From an uncultured Blautia sp. (GTDB lineage: Bacteria > Bacillota > Clostridia > Lachnospirales > Lachnospiraceae), in the NCBI GenBank assembly GCA_900765525.1, contig CAAFRY010000335.1, positions 1 to 13,501 of the forward strand: 13,501 nucleotides of DNA. Direction: 5' to 3'. A program made the translations under genes and the position numbers. A model generated the notes under the pieces. It was not told the origin of the DNA. It ran no database searches and saw nothing but the letters and a program-made list of their open reading frames with translations. Below are positions 7,650 through 13,501 of the stretch, piece after piece; positions within the stretch are counted from its first letter, which is position 1, and every line of letters begins with the position of its first letter.

Positions 7650-8186
7650 TTATACTAACTCTAATACAACTTCCATTGCAGCATCGCCCTTACGTGGTCC
7701 AATCTTGATGATTCTTGTGTAACCACCGTTGCGGTCTGCATACTTAGGAGCGATTTCAGTAAATAATTTCTCTACTAAATCAACTTCCTTTGTGTTTTTC
7801 TTCTTTCCTGCAGCAGCTGCTGGAACTTCTTTTACCGGATACAGAACCTTTAACATCTGTCTTCTGGCATGTAATCTGGAAGGAGCGTCTTTCTTGATTT
7901 CCTTCTCTACTTCATCGTATACGGTAACTTTCTTTCCGTCTACAACTTCTTTTACTCTCTTACCGTTCTCATCCTTGCGGGGAACTTTTGCCATAACCTT
8001 TACTGTCTCATAGTTATCTCTTTCACGAACAGCCAAAGCAACCAGTCCTTCAGCAATTTTGCGAACTTCTTTAGCTCTGGTCTCAGTGGTAACGATTTTT
8101 CCATGATATAACAGGCTTGTCACCTGGCTTCTAAGTAAAGCTTTTCTCTGTGCAGATGTTCTGCCTAATTTTCTATATTTTGCCAT
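7650..8186 (-). CDS. rplQ: 50S ribosomal protein L17 with internal insertion
   Basis: L17 binds 23S rRNA near the peptide exit tunnel. Family blocks are clear: [16 protein letters not shown] near the start, [10 protein letters not shown] at 33-42, LHARRQ at 105-110 and [15 protein letters not shown] at 154-168. The protein is 178 aa against about 120-130 in B. subtilis and E. coli. The excess is mostly a charged stretch of about 48 residues (roughly 57-104) just before LHARRQ, plus a short Ala/Lys-rich stretch at 122-132. I chose the ATG at 8186 (MAKYRK) because GGAGG sits 9 bases upstream; the frame opens further to 8213 without a better site. It is the last gene of the operon. Confidence 0.97.
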   Translation of the reverse strand: MAKYRKLGRTSAQRKALLRSQVTSLLYHGKIVTTETRAKEVRKIAEGLVALAVRERDNYETVKVMAKVPRKDENGKRVKEVVDGKKVTVYDEVEKEIKKDAPSRLHARRQMLKVLYPVKEVPAAAAGKKKNTKEVDLVEKLFTEIAPKYADRNGGYTRIIKIGPRKGDAAMEVVLELV

Positions 8187-8276
8187 TTCAGTTTTCCTCC
8201 ATTTGTGGAACAATACGCCATGCTCTCTTCGGTCTTACTGACGCACTGCTTTTCATCCATAAATTTCTATCTTGGC

Positions 8277-9236
8277 TTACTCATCACTTGGATTTAACTG
8301 TAAGCCTAATTCCTTCAGTTTTGCTAAAACCTCCTCTAAGGATTTGCGTCCCAGGTTACGGACTTTCATCATATCCTCTGAGGTACGGTTGCAAAGCTCT
8401 TCCACTGTATTGATTCCGGCACGTTTTAAGCAGTTATAGGAACGAACAGACAGCTCCAGCTCATCAATGTTCATTTCCAGAACCTTTTCTTTTTCATTGT
8501 CTTCCTTCTCAATCATTACTTCTGCTGTCTTTGCGCTTTCAGAAAGGTCAATGAAGAGGCTTAAATGCTCGCTGAGTACCTTAGCAGCCAGGCTGACAGC
8601 CTCGTCTGCATCCAGTGTTCCGTTTGTATAAATATCCAGTGTCAGTTTGTCATAATCTGTAACCTGACCTACACGGGTATTTTCAACAGCCATGTTTACA
8701 CGCTCCACGGGTGTGTAGATTGCATCTACCGCAATCACGCCGATAGGCATGTCGTCTGTCTTTCCTTTGTCTGCACTTACATATCCACGGCCCTTGGTAA
8801 TGGTCAGCTCTGCATTGAATTTGCAGTCTGCGCCGCCGTTTAAGGTGGCGATTACCTGGTCAGGATTTAAGATTTCCAAATCCTGGTCCACCTGAATATC
8901 AGCGCCTGTCACAACGCCTTCGCCTTCAAACTCAATATATGCGGTTTTCGGCTCATTGCTGTCGCTTACGTTCTTAATTGCCAGGTTTTTCAGATTCATG
9001 ATGATTTCTGTCACGTCTTCCTTAACGCCTGGAATAGAACTGAATTCATGGAGAACGCCGTCAATCTTCACCTGACTTACAGCAGCTCCCGGTAAAGAAG
9101 AAAGCATGATTCTTCTTAAAGAGTTACCCAGCGTAAGGCCGTATCCTCTTTCCAGGGGTTCTACCACGAATTTCCCATATCTCTTATCATCAGACATCTC
9201 TGTGATTTGAATTTTGGGTTTGTTAAAATCGAACAT
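8277..9236 (-). CDS. rpoA: RNA polymerase alpha subunit
   Basis: A 319-aa alpha subunit, which dimerises to start RNA polymerase assembly and contacts promoter UP elements and activators. The N-terminal domain shows [18 protein letters not shown] at about 26-43, the assembly motif. The C-terminal domain is about 255-315, with [14 protein letters not shown] and [11 protein letters not shown] carrying the DNA-contacting helices. AAGGAGGG precedes the ATG by 7 bases. The 140-base gap from rpsD is longer than others in the operon and contains a strong hairpin. Confidence 0.98.
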   Translation of the reverse strand: MFDFNKPKIQITEMSDDKRYGKFVVEPLERGYGLTLGNSLRRIMLSSLPGAAVSQVKIDGVLHEFSSIPGVKEDVTEIIMNLKNLAIKNVSDSNEPKTAYIEFEGEGVVTGADIQVDQDLEILNPDQVIATLNGGADCKFNAELTITKGRGYVSADKGKTDDMPIGVIAVDAIYTPVERVNMAVENTRVGQVTDYDKLTLDIYTNGTLDADEAVSLAAKVLSEHLSLFIDLSESAKTAEVMIEKEDNEKEKVLEMNIDELELSVRSYNCLKRAGINTVEELCNRTSEDMMKVRNLGRKSLEEVLAKLKELGLQLNPSDE

Positions 9237-9341
9237 GCAAAGCCCTCCTTGCTACGTGCATAATTCTCTTAGTATCCAGGAGTTCCATATAAAGCATTTC
9301 AGGAATGCTCCCAATGGGATACCCCTTAATTTTTTCCAGCA

Positions 9342-9364
9342 GACGGCAGGCCATACCTGCCGTC
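9342..9364 (-). other. Strong hairpin between rpsD and rpoA
   Basis: Arms 9356-9364 and 9342-9350 form a perfect 9-bp G+C-rich stem (GACGGCAGG with CCTGCCGTC) around a 5-base loop, starting 12 bases past the rpsD stop. No T run follows on the minus strand, so it is not a standard terminator. A second small hairpin, AGCATT with AATGCT, lies at about 9292-9309. It may stabilise or process the mRNA between rpsD and rpoA, or adjust their relative output. Confidence 0.6.
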
Positions 9365-9376
9365 CATTGGTTATTA

Positions 9377-9970
9377 TTATTTAGAATACAGCTCGACGAT
9401 AAGCATTTCGTCAACTGGTACGTCGATTTCTTCTCTGGTAGGAAGGGCTTTTACTTCTCCCTTTAAAGCTTCCTGGTCTGCTTCCAGCCAAGCAGGAACC
9501 AGACGTCCGCCGGTTACCTCGAGAATATCTTTATATCTCTGAGAACCTTTGCATTTCTCCTTGATTTCAATTACATCTCCGGCTTTTACCAGGTAAGAAG
9601 GAATGTTCACCTGCTTGCCGTTTACCAGCACATGCTTGTGGTCAACAATCTGTCTTGCCTCTCTTCTTGTTCTGGCAAATCCCAGACGGAAGATTACGTT
9701 GTCCAGACGGGATTCCAGCATAATCATCAGGGTTGCACCTGTCTGTCCCTGCTGTTTTGCAGCCTTCTCATAGTAGTTGTGGAAAGGCTTCTCCAGCACG
9801 CCGTAAATGAATTTTGCTTTCTGTTTCTCTCTTAACTGAAGTCCGTACTCGGACACTTTTCTGCTTGCTCTTTTTAACTGTCTGGTGGATTTCTTATCAA
9901 TTCCCAGGTATACTGGGTCCAGACCTAAGGACCTACATCTTTTCAGAACTGGTACTCTATTTACTGCCAT
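9377..9970 (-). CDS. rpsD: 30S ribosomal protein S4
   Basis: S4 starts 30S assembly by binding the 5' domain of 16S rRNA, and in many bacteria represses its own operon. At 197 aa it matches the shorter clostridial form; the N terminus ([19 protein letters not shown]) lacks the Cys cluster of the zinc-binding form. The S4 RNA-binding domain is visible with [20 protein letters not shown] and [23 protein letters not shown] sits 10 bases before the ATG, 18 bases past the rpsK stop. Confidence 0.97.
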   Translation of the reverse strand: MAVNRVPVLKRCRSLGLDPVYLGIDKKSTRQLKRASRKVSEYGLQLREKQKAKFIYGVLEKPFHNYYEKAAKQQGQTGATLMIMLESRLDNVIFRLGFARTRREARQIVDHKHVLVNGKQVNIPSYLVKAGDVIEIKEKCKGSQRYKDILEVTGGRLVPAWLEADQEALKGEVKALPTREEIDVPVDEMLIVELYSK

Positions 9971-9988
9971 GATTATTTGACCTCCTAA

Positions 9989-10381
9989 TTAGACTCTTCT
10001 GCGTTTTGGTGGACGGCAACCATTGTGTGGAACCGGTGTTACGTCTTTAATGCTTGTAACCTCGATACCGCAGGCAGCCAGTGCACGGATTGCTGCTTCT
10101 CTTCCTGAACCAGGTCCTTTAACAAACACGTCAACAGTCTTCAGACCATGAACAATTGCTGCCTTTGCAGCTGTTTCAGCAGCCATCTGAGCTGCATATG
10201 GAGTAGATTTCCTTGAACCTTTAAATCCCAGACCACCGGCACTTGCCCATGATAAAGCATTTCCTTCTGCATCTGTCAATGTAACGATTGTGTTATTGAA
10301 AGAAGACTGGATATGTGCCTGTCCGCGTTCAACGTTTTTCTTAACACGCTTTTTTGTCACTTTTTTTGTAACTTTAGCCAT
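9989..10381 (-). CDS. rpsK: 30S ribosomal protein S11
   Basis: S11 lies on the platform of the 30S subunit beside the mRNA exit (Shine-Dalgarno) cleft. At 130 aa it is standard length, with a Lys-rich N terminus (1-18) and the conserved stretches [41 protein letters not shown] and the C-terminal [13 protein letters not shown]. The site before the ATG is weak (GTAGGTTAG), so coupling to rpsM 64 bases upstream may matter. Confidence 0.98.
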   Translation of the reverse strand: MAKVTKKVTKKRVKKNVERGQAHIQSSFNNTIVTLTDAEGNALSWASAGGLGFKGSRKSTPYAAQMAAETAAKAAIVHGLKTVDVFVKGPGSGREAAIRALAACGIEVTSIKDVTPVPHNGCRPPKRRRV

Positions 10382-10445
10382 TTCTAAACTAACCTACTTT
10401 CTTTAATATTCAAACCAATAGTAATCTTTTTAAGCTGCTGCCAAA

Positions 10446-10817
10446 TTATTTCTTCTTGTTGGCCACAGTTCTCTTAGGACCTTTTCTTGTTCTTGCATTT
10501 GTTTTTGTCTTCTGTCCACGAACAGGAAGTCCTTTACGATGACGGATTCCTCTGTAGCATCCGATTTCCTGAAGTCTCTTGATATTCAGAGCGATTTCTC
10601 TTCTTAAATCACCTTCTACAGGAATCTGTAACTCTTCGATTGCATCACGAATCTTTCCTACTTCTTCGTCAGTAACATCTCTGACACGAGTGTCAGGATT
10701 TACGCCTGCCTTTTCCAGAATACGGTTTGAGCTTGTTCTACCAATTCCGTAGATATATGTCAGACCGATTTCAATACGTTTTTCTCTTGGTAAGTCTACA
10801 CCAGCTATACGAGCCAT
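10446..10817 (-). CDS. rpsM: 30S ribosomal protein S13
   Basis: S13 lies in the 30S head, contacts P-site tRNA and bridges to the 50S subunit. The 123-aa protein begins [14 protein letters not shown] and carries [14 protein letters not shown], the helix-hairpin-helix part, and [20 protein letters not shown] near the end, followed by a basic tail. I chose the ATG at 10817 because GGAGG lies 8 bases upstream; an ATG five codons earlier overlaps that site. The gap upstream to rpmJ is very long (406 bases). Confidence 0.98.
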   Translation of the reverse strand: MARIAGVDLPREKRIEIGLTYIYGIGRTSSNRILEKAGVNPDTRVRDVTDEEVGKIRDAIEELQIPVEGDLRREIALNIKRLQEIGCYRGIRHRKGLPVRGQKTKTNARTRKGPKRTVANKKK

Positions 10818-10892
10818 GTACTTGTCCTCCATTTTCTGTTGATAATATTGTTCCTAATTGAGACACATAAAATTGACGGGATTTCATGCGTC

Positions 10893-11085
10893 CAGCCGCT
10901 ATTGGGAAGGCTGTGCCCTCCACAGATAAATTTTACGCAGCCTTTCCGGTATTTGGCGGATACCGGTATTAAGCAATATTCTATAAGCCTCTAAATTCCT
11001 TCCGGAACCTCTAAACGGCCTCTGATTATCCAAGGTTTGCCATGCATATCTTGATAATCCCCACTGTTCTCTCGGTATAAACAGT
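10893..11085 (-). promoter_or_regulatory. Hairpin-rich leader between rpmJ and rpsM
   Basis: Within the 406-base gap I see a series of perfect or near-perfect hairpins on the minus strand: 11063-11068 with 11080-11085 (6 bp); 11050-11059 with 11024-11034 (10 bp, one bulge); 10960-10966 with 10946-10952 (7 bp, ATACCGG/CCGGTAT); and 10938-10944 with 10907-10913 (7 bp, AAGGCTG/CAGCCTT). Inside the last lies CTGTG/CACAG, and CAGCC at 10909-10913 can instead pair with GGCTG at 10893-10897, giving mutually exclusive folds. Position directly before rpsM suggests autoregulation by S4, as in the alpha operon of other bacteria; that link is inference. No convincing promoter was found in the gap. Confidence 0.45.
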
Positions 11086-11143
11086 TCTTTTCCATAATAT
11101 CACTATATTTCATCAGCATGAACAACGCACCCTGGCGGTTCAT
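10991..11143 (-). CDS. Possible 50-aa small ORF in the rpmJ-rpsM gap
   Basis: An open frame starts ATG AAC CGC at 11143 and ends at TAG (10991-10993). It encodes 50 residues, with MHGKPWIIRGRLEVPEGI at the C terminus. I do not recognise it. No good ribosome site precedes any of its in-frame ATGs, and its middle contains a strong bulged hairpin (11024-11059), so a structured RNA is the more likely explanation. Confidence 0.15.
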   Translation of the reverse strand: MNRQGALFMLMKYSDIMEKNCLYRENSGDYQDMHGKPWIIRGRLEVPEGI

Positions 11144-11180
11144 ACTGCAGCCGCACTAAAATTAACACAATCCAAGCGCC

Positions 11181-11227
11181 AAAAAACTAATCTTCTCGTC
11201 CTATTCTAAGTAGTCCTCGAAGATTAG
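11181..11227 (-). terminator. Terminator-like hairpin overlapping the rpmJ stop
   Basis: Arms 11219-11227 (CTAATCTTC on the minus strand, including the rpmJ TAA) and 11187-11195 (GAAGATTAG) form a perfect 9-bp stem, with a smaller inner stem in the loop, followed by six T residues (11186-11181). An outer pair AGCGCC/GGCGCT (11232-11237 with 11175-11180) flanks it. Ribosomes finishing rpmJ would cover the 5' arm, so this could act as a partial terminator or attenuator rather than a full stop, since essential genes lie downstream. Confidence 0.6.
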
Positions 11228-11337
11228 CCCTGGCGCTGTTTGTGTTTCGGGTTTTCACAGATAATTCTGATACTTCCCTTTCTTTTGATAACCTTGCACT
11301 TTTCGCAAATTGGTTTTACAGATGACCTTACTTTCAC
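11224..11337 (-). CDS. rpmJ: 50S ribosomal protein L36 (GTG start)
   Basis: L36 is the smallest large-subunit protein. The 37 residues begin [20 protein letters not shown] and end [10 protein letters not shown], matching the standard length. The zinc ligands of the C+ form are present: Cys11, Cys14, Cys27 and His32. The start is GTG at 11337; AAAGGAGG lies 7 bases upstream, and no ATG is available nearby. The stop codon lies inside a terminator-like hairpin. In relatives infA usually precedes this gene; here the nuclease gene ends 176 bases upstream. Confidence 0.97.
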   Translation of the reverse strand: MKVRSSVKPICEKCKVIKRKGSIRIICENPKHKQRQG

Positions 11338-11375
11338 TGTTCTTCCTCCTTTCTGAGCATAAAAGTACGGTTTAT

Positions 11376-11404
11376 ATAGTAGCACCTATTCAGCAAGAAA
11401 TCAA
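11376..11404 (-). promoter_or_regulatory. Promoter of the rpmJ-rplQ operon
   Basis: On the minus strand TTGATT (11399-11404; 4 of 6) and TACTAT (11376-11381; 4 of 6, running into ATATAAA) are spaced exactly 17 bases. Upstream at 11405-11431 is an A/T-tract region with a perfect 14-base palindrome (AAATTTATAAATTT, 11418-11431), resembling an UP element. A start near 11369 gives a leader of about 31 bases holding AAAGGAGG. Confidence 0.65.
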
Positions 11405-11428
11405 GAACTTTTTTCATAAATTTATAAA

Positions 11429-11452
11429 TTTCTTATGCCGTTTCTTATGCCG
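11429..11452. repeat. Tandem 12-base duplication upstream of the rpmJ promoter
   Basis: TTTCTTATGCCG occurs twice in perfect tandem at 11429-11440 and 11441-11452. It lies between the nuclease gene and the rpmJ promoter, and its 5' end overlaps the A+T palindrome at 11418-11431. It could be a slippage product, a junction scar or a paired binding site. Confidence 0.7.
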
Positions 11453-11513
11453 GCTCCATCAGGCTTTAAACAGCCCGGTGCGCTGTAAGTATTTGGAAAG
11501 AGTCTGCGCCTGT

Positions 11514-12254
11514 TTACATCTTAATTGGCTGCAGAATAAAAAGTTTAACCTCTTTTCCATCAAAAATCCTATTAAAATAATTCTGGAAGTGGTCCCTCTC
11601 TTTGATTATTTTCTCTTTATCATAGATATAAAAGTAAATAATCCTAGCCTGATAATGCACTATGTCAGCTTCCAGCTCTTCTGTCAACCTTTTCACATTC
11701 ATCGATTTTCTGGTACATTTTGCCTCTAATACTGCGTGAAGCGAAGGAATTTCCAAATCACTTCTAACTGCTGCTACTCCTGAATCTTTCGTCACTTCCT
11801 TCCGTATGTCTTTGTATAGAGGCTTTAATACCGCATATAATAAGTGCTGTAAATCATATTCATTCTCAATTTTAATCTTTTGCAAATTCTCTGTGGTAAG
11901 TGATGCTCTTTTATCCGGAATTATCTCCTTCAATCCTTCTAAAAACAAATAAAAATACTCTAAATATAATTCCAATGGCTCGGCACTGACTTTCAGCTCA
12001 TCTTGACCTTCCTGCACTAGTTCTTCCAGGATAAGCAGAAGATTCTCTTTTGCCTTTAACATACTAGCTTTTTCAGCTATATCAGAAAAATGATTGGGCA
12101 GATACCTGCCACTATTCATTACTCTTTGAATAATCTCACTACCATACTCTTCATACTGGAGTTTTCTAAGCAAATGTTGCTGAAACATTGCATATTCTTC
12201 TTGTGTGGAAATATTTTTTAACTCATCTATATAGTGTCTCAACGACTTATCCAT
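11514..12254 (-). CDS. DpnII/MboI-type PD-(D/E)XK nuclease-domain protein
   Basis: A 246-aa protein. The N-terminal part (1-130) is helical and unrecognised. The C-terminal half fits the DpnII/MboI-type restriction-endonuclease domain found as an effector in prokaryotic conflict systems: YDLQHLLYAVLKPLYKDIR at 133-151, then RSD at 164-166 and EAK at 177-179, the split PD-(D/E)XK core, then TRKSMNVKRLTEELEADI and IIYFYIYDKEKII. The catalytic residues Asp166, Glu177 and Lys179 are all present, so it is probably an active DNA nuclease. Its ATG overlaps the ATPase gene's end by 8 bases, with GGGGGAG 5 bases upstream, indicating coupled translation. No terminator follows before the rpmJ promoter. 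Target and trigger are unknown. Confidence 0.75.
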   Translation of the reverse strand: MDKSLRHYIDELKNISTQEEYAMFQQHLLRKLQYEEYGSEIIQRVMNSGRYLPNHFSDIAEKASMLKAKENLLLILEELVQEGQDELKVSAEPLELYLEYFYLFLEGLKEIIPDKRASLTTENLQKIKIENEYDLQHLLYAVLKPLYKDIRKEVTKDSGVAAVRSDLEIPSLHAVLEAKCTRKSMNVKRLTEELEADIVHYQARIIYFYIYDKEKIIKERDHFQNYFNRIFDGKEVKLFILQPIKM

Positions 12255-13431
12255 ATACTCTCCCCCATCTTAGATAGAACAAAAATAATGGGTCTAAAAC
12301 ATAAATAGTCCCCTCTTTCCACTCAATAGCTCTATAAATTTCTTCTTTCTCTTCTAAAATAGTCTGCAGATTATTTAAATGACTTTTCACAGATTGTTTG
12401 TCTGGTCTTGCTTCTTCAGCGGAAAGGAGTTTTATGATTCTATCATAGAGCACAGGAAAATCCAGCTCCATAACCGGCGGATTCTTTGCCAAGGACTCTA
12501 CAATCAATCCATATAAATCCAATTCTTTTCCATCTGAGGTTGTAAATAGCTTCCTCTGTTTTCCTCTTGGATTTGGACCCTTCATCATAACATTTACTAC
12601 ATCTGCGTAGTTGAAATTAACCGTTGTAAAACGGTAAGCCGATTCCAGTAAACCAGTTTTTACCTCTTCTTCCTCTTTATCCTCCAGCAACGTACATATA
12701 CTTAGACAAATATACTGCATTAACTGAGGAGATGTTAAGCATTCAACTGCAAGCTTCTCTGCAACTTCATCTGTTATTTTTATGTTAAGTTGTTTAAATC
12801 CTTTTAACGCAATCTGTTTTAAGTCCTCTTCTTTCCAGGTTTCTATATTTATCAGACTAAGCCTGCCTGATAAATCAGCATTTTGCCGGATTGCGTCATC
12901 GGCTCTGTGAGGCAGAGACACTACGACAGCTTTAAGCTCACGGCGGATGGCATCTTTCAGCTGCTGAGCCATTTTCATCTGCATTTCTTTCGAAGCGTAA
13001 TGAAAATCATCAATAACTAACACTTTCTCGTTTTCTTTATAGTATTGAATTACTTTATCTTTAGAGAGTACATACTTTTCTTTGATACCATCGCTCTCTT
13101 TACTATTTCCTTCTTTTAATTCTCTCTCTGTAGTAATCTCCCCTGCATAGGGAAGCCCCACTTTTGCTGCCGCTATGGCCCAAAAATCCGTATCACTATT
13201 AAAATCAGCACCTGAAATTTCTACAATATTATCAAAGCCAATTACCTTTTCGCATAAAATGGTTTTTCCCATTTTTGACGGACCGATTAATGAAGTAAGG
13301 CAGCCTGCAGTTCTCAATGCTTGCTTTAATCTTAATTCATAGGATATTCCTGTATTTTCATAATTACGAGAAACATAGGTATATTCCGGATATGCTCCAG
13401 GTTTAAATACATTTTCCGCTTTTAATCCCAT
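12247..13431 (-). CDS. P-loop ATPase partnered with the nuclease
   Basis: A 394-aa ATPase of the AAA/STAND-like class. Walker A is GPSKMGKT at 50-57, Walker B VLVIDDFH at 137-144, a sensor-1-like strand VVVSLPHR at 169-176, and SGR at 188-190 may supply the arginine. A hydrophilic stretch at about 100-125 separates Walker A from Walker B. The C-terminal region (about 305-394) looks like a winged helix, ending in DPLFLFYLRWG. The N-terminal PGAYPEYTYVSR with the following P-loop resembles ATPases paired with nuclease or other effectors in defence loci; this is from memory of such families. AGGAGGGG precedes the ATG by 6 bases. Likely role: sense an intruder and license the downstream nuclease. 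Two sampled 60-base lines here are about 35-37% G+C, against about 48-57% in single sampled lines of rpoA and glnN. Confidence 0.7.
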   Translation of the reverse strand: MGLKAENVFKPGAYPEYTYVSRNYENTGISYELRLKQALRTAGCLTSLIGPSKMGKTILCEKVIGFDNIVEISGADFNSDTDFWAIAAAKVGLPYAGEITTERELKEGNSKESDGIKEKYVLSKDKVIQYYKENEKVLVIDDFHYASKEMQMKMAQQLKDAIRRELKAVVVSLPHRADDAIRQNADLSGRLSLINIETWKEEDLKQIALKGFKQLNIKITDEVAEKLAVECLTSPQLMQYICLSICTLLEDKEEEEVKTGLLESAYRFTTVNFNYADVVNVMMKGPNPRGKQRKLFTTSDGKELDLYGLIVESLAKNPPVMELDFPVLYDRIIKLLSAEEARPDKQSVKSHLNNLQTILEEKEEIYRAIEWKEGTIYVLDPLFLFYLRWGRVYG

Positions 13432-13460
13432 ATTGTCCCCTCCTGTTATAAATTACTATA

Positions 13461-13488
13461 ATTATAACACAGTTTAACATATTTTAAA
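13461..13488 (-). promoter_or_regulatory. Extended -10 promoter of the ATPase-nuclease pair
   Basis: On the minus strand a perfect TATAAT (13461-13466) is preceded by TG one base away (TGTTATAAT), an extended -10. TTTAAA (13483-13488; 4 of 6) is 16 bases upstream. The start would be near 13454, giving a leader of about 23 bases with AGGAGGGG. Confidence 0.7.
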
Positions 13489-13489
13489 C
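13472..13489. repeat. Inverted repeat over the -35 (operator candidate)
   Basis: GTTTAA (13472-13477) and TTAAAC (13484-13489) are perfect inverted 6-base arms with a 6-base spacer. The element covers the -35 and part of the spacer of the ATPase-nuclease promoter, the place where a dimeric repressor would block polymerase. The bases are A+T rich, so chance is possible. Confidence 0.45.
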
Positions 13490-13501
13490 CTTTTATTATT
13501 T

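Noticed and set aside
9223..9364. 43-63 codon frame between rpsD and rpoA
   Set aside because: It overlaps both genes' ends, has no ribosome site, and its better ATG lies in the loop of a strong hairpin; coding is unlikely.
1..13501. CRISPR array, tRNA, rRNA, transposase or integrase
   Set aside because: No regularly spaced repeats, no cloverleaf-like or rRNA segments, and no recombinase motifs were seen on either strand.

Overview
The window looks like a chromosomal segment of a Lachnospiraceae-type Firmicute (Clostridium cluster XIVa kind). Four things point there: the gene order rpmJ-rpsM-rpsK-rpsD-rpoA-rplQ, the short cysteine-poor S4, an L17 with a long internal insertion, and a type III glutamine synthetase. 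Strong GGAGG ribosome sites precede most genes. Family and organism assignments are from recognition, not from a search. Every gene I can support lies on the minus strand, so transcription runs from high to low coordinates.

From the right edge, 13489-11514 holds an operon-like pair: a P-loop ATPase with a 3' overlap into a gene for a DpnII/MboI-type PD-(D/E)XK nuclease-domain protein. It has its own extended -10 promoter with an inverted repeat over the -35. By eye it is more A+T rich than its neighbours. It lies directly upstream of rpmJ, where infA is normally found, and is the best candidate for an undescribed system (probably anti-phage or anti-plasmid).

11404-7571 is the alpha-type ribosomal operon. 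A good promoter precedes rpmJ, which is a 37-aa gene with a GTG start. A terminator-like hairpin overlaps the rpmJ stop codon, followed by an unusually long (406-base) hairpin-rich stretch before rpsM. Then come rpsM, rpsK, rpsD, rpoA and rplQ, closed by a Rho-independent terminator.

7573-5889 carries a YegS/DgkB-type lipid kinase with its own promoter, and a small MntP/YtaF-type membrane protein. 5888-3572 is glnN (type III glutamine synthetase) with its leader and a strong terminator.

3449-51 is a tight three-gene operon: a MoxR-type AAA ATPase with an odd Walker A, a NorD/CobT-like von Willebrand A protein, and a divergent WecG/TagA/CpsF-like protein that has lost several family motifs. 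MoxR-VWA pairs usually remodel or activate a client protein. No classic client is visible, so the divergent glycosyltransferase-like protein is a candidate partner.
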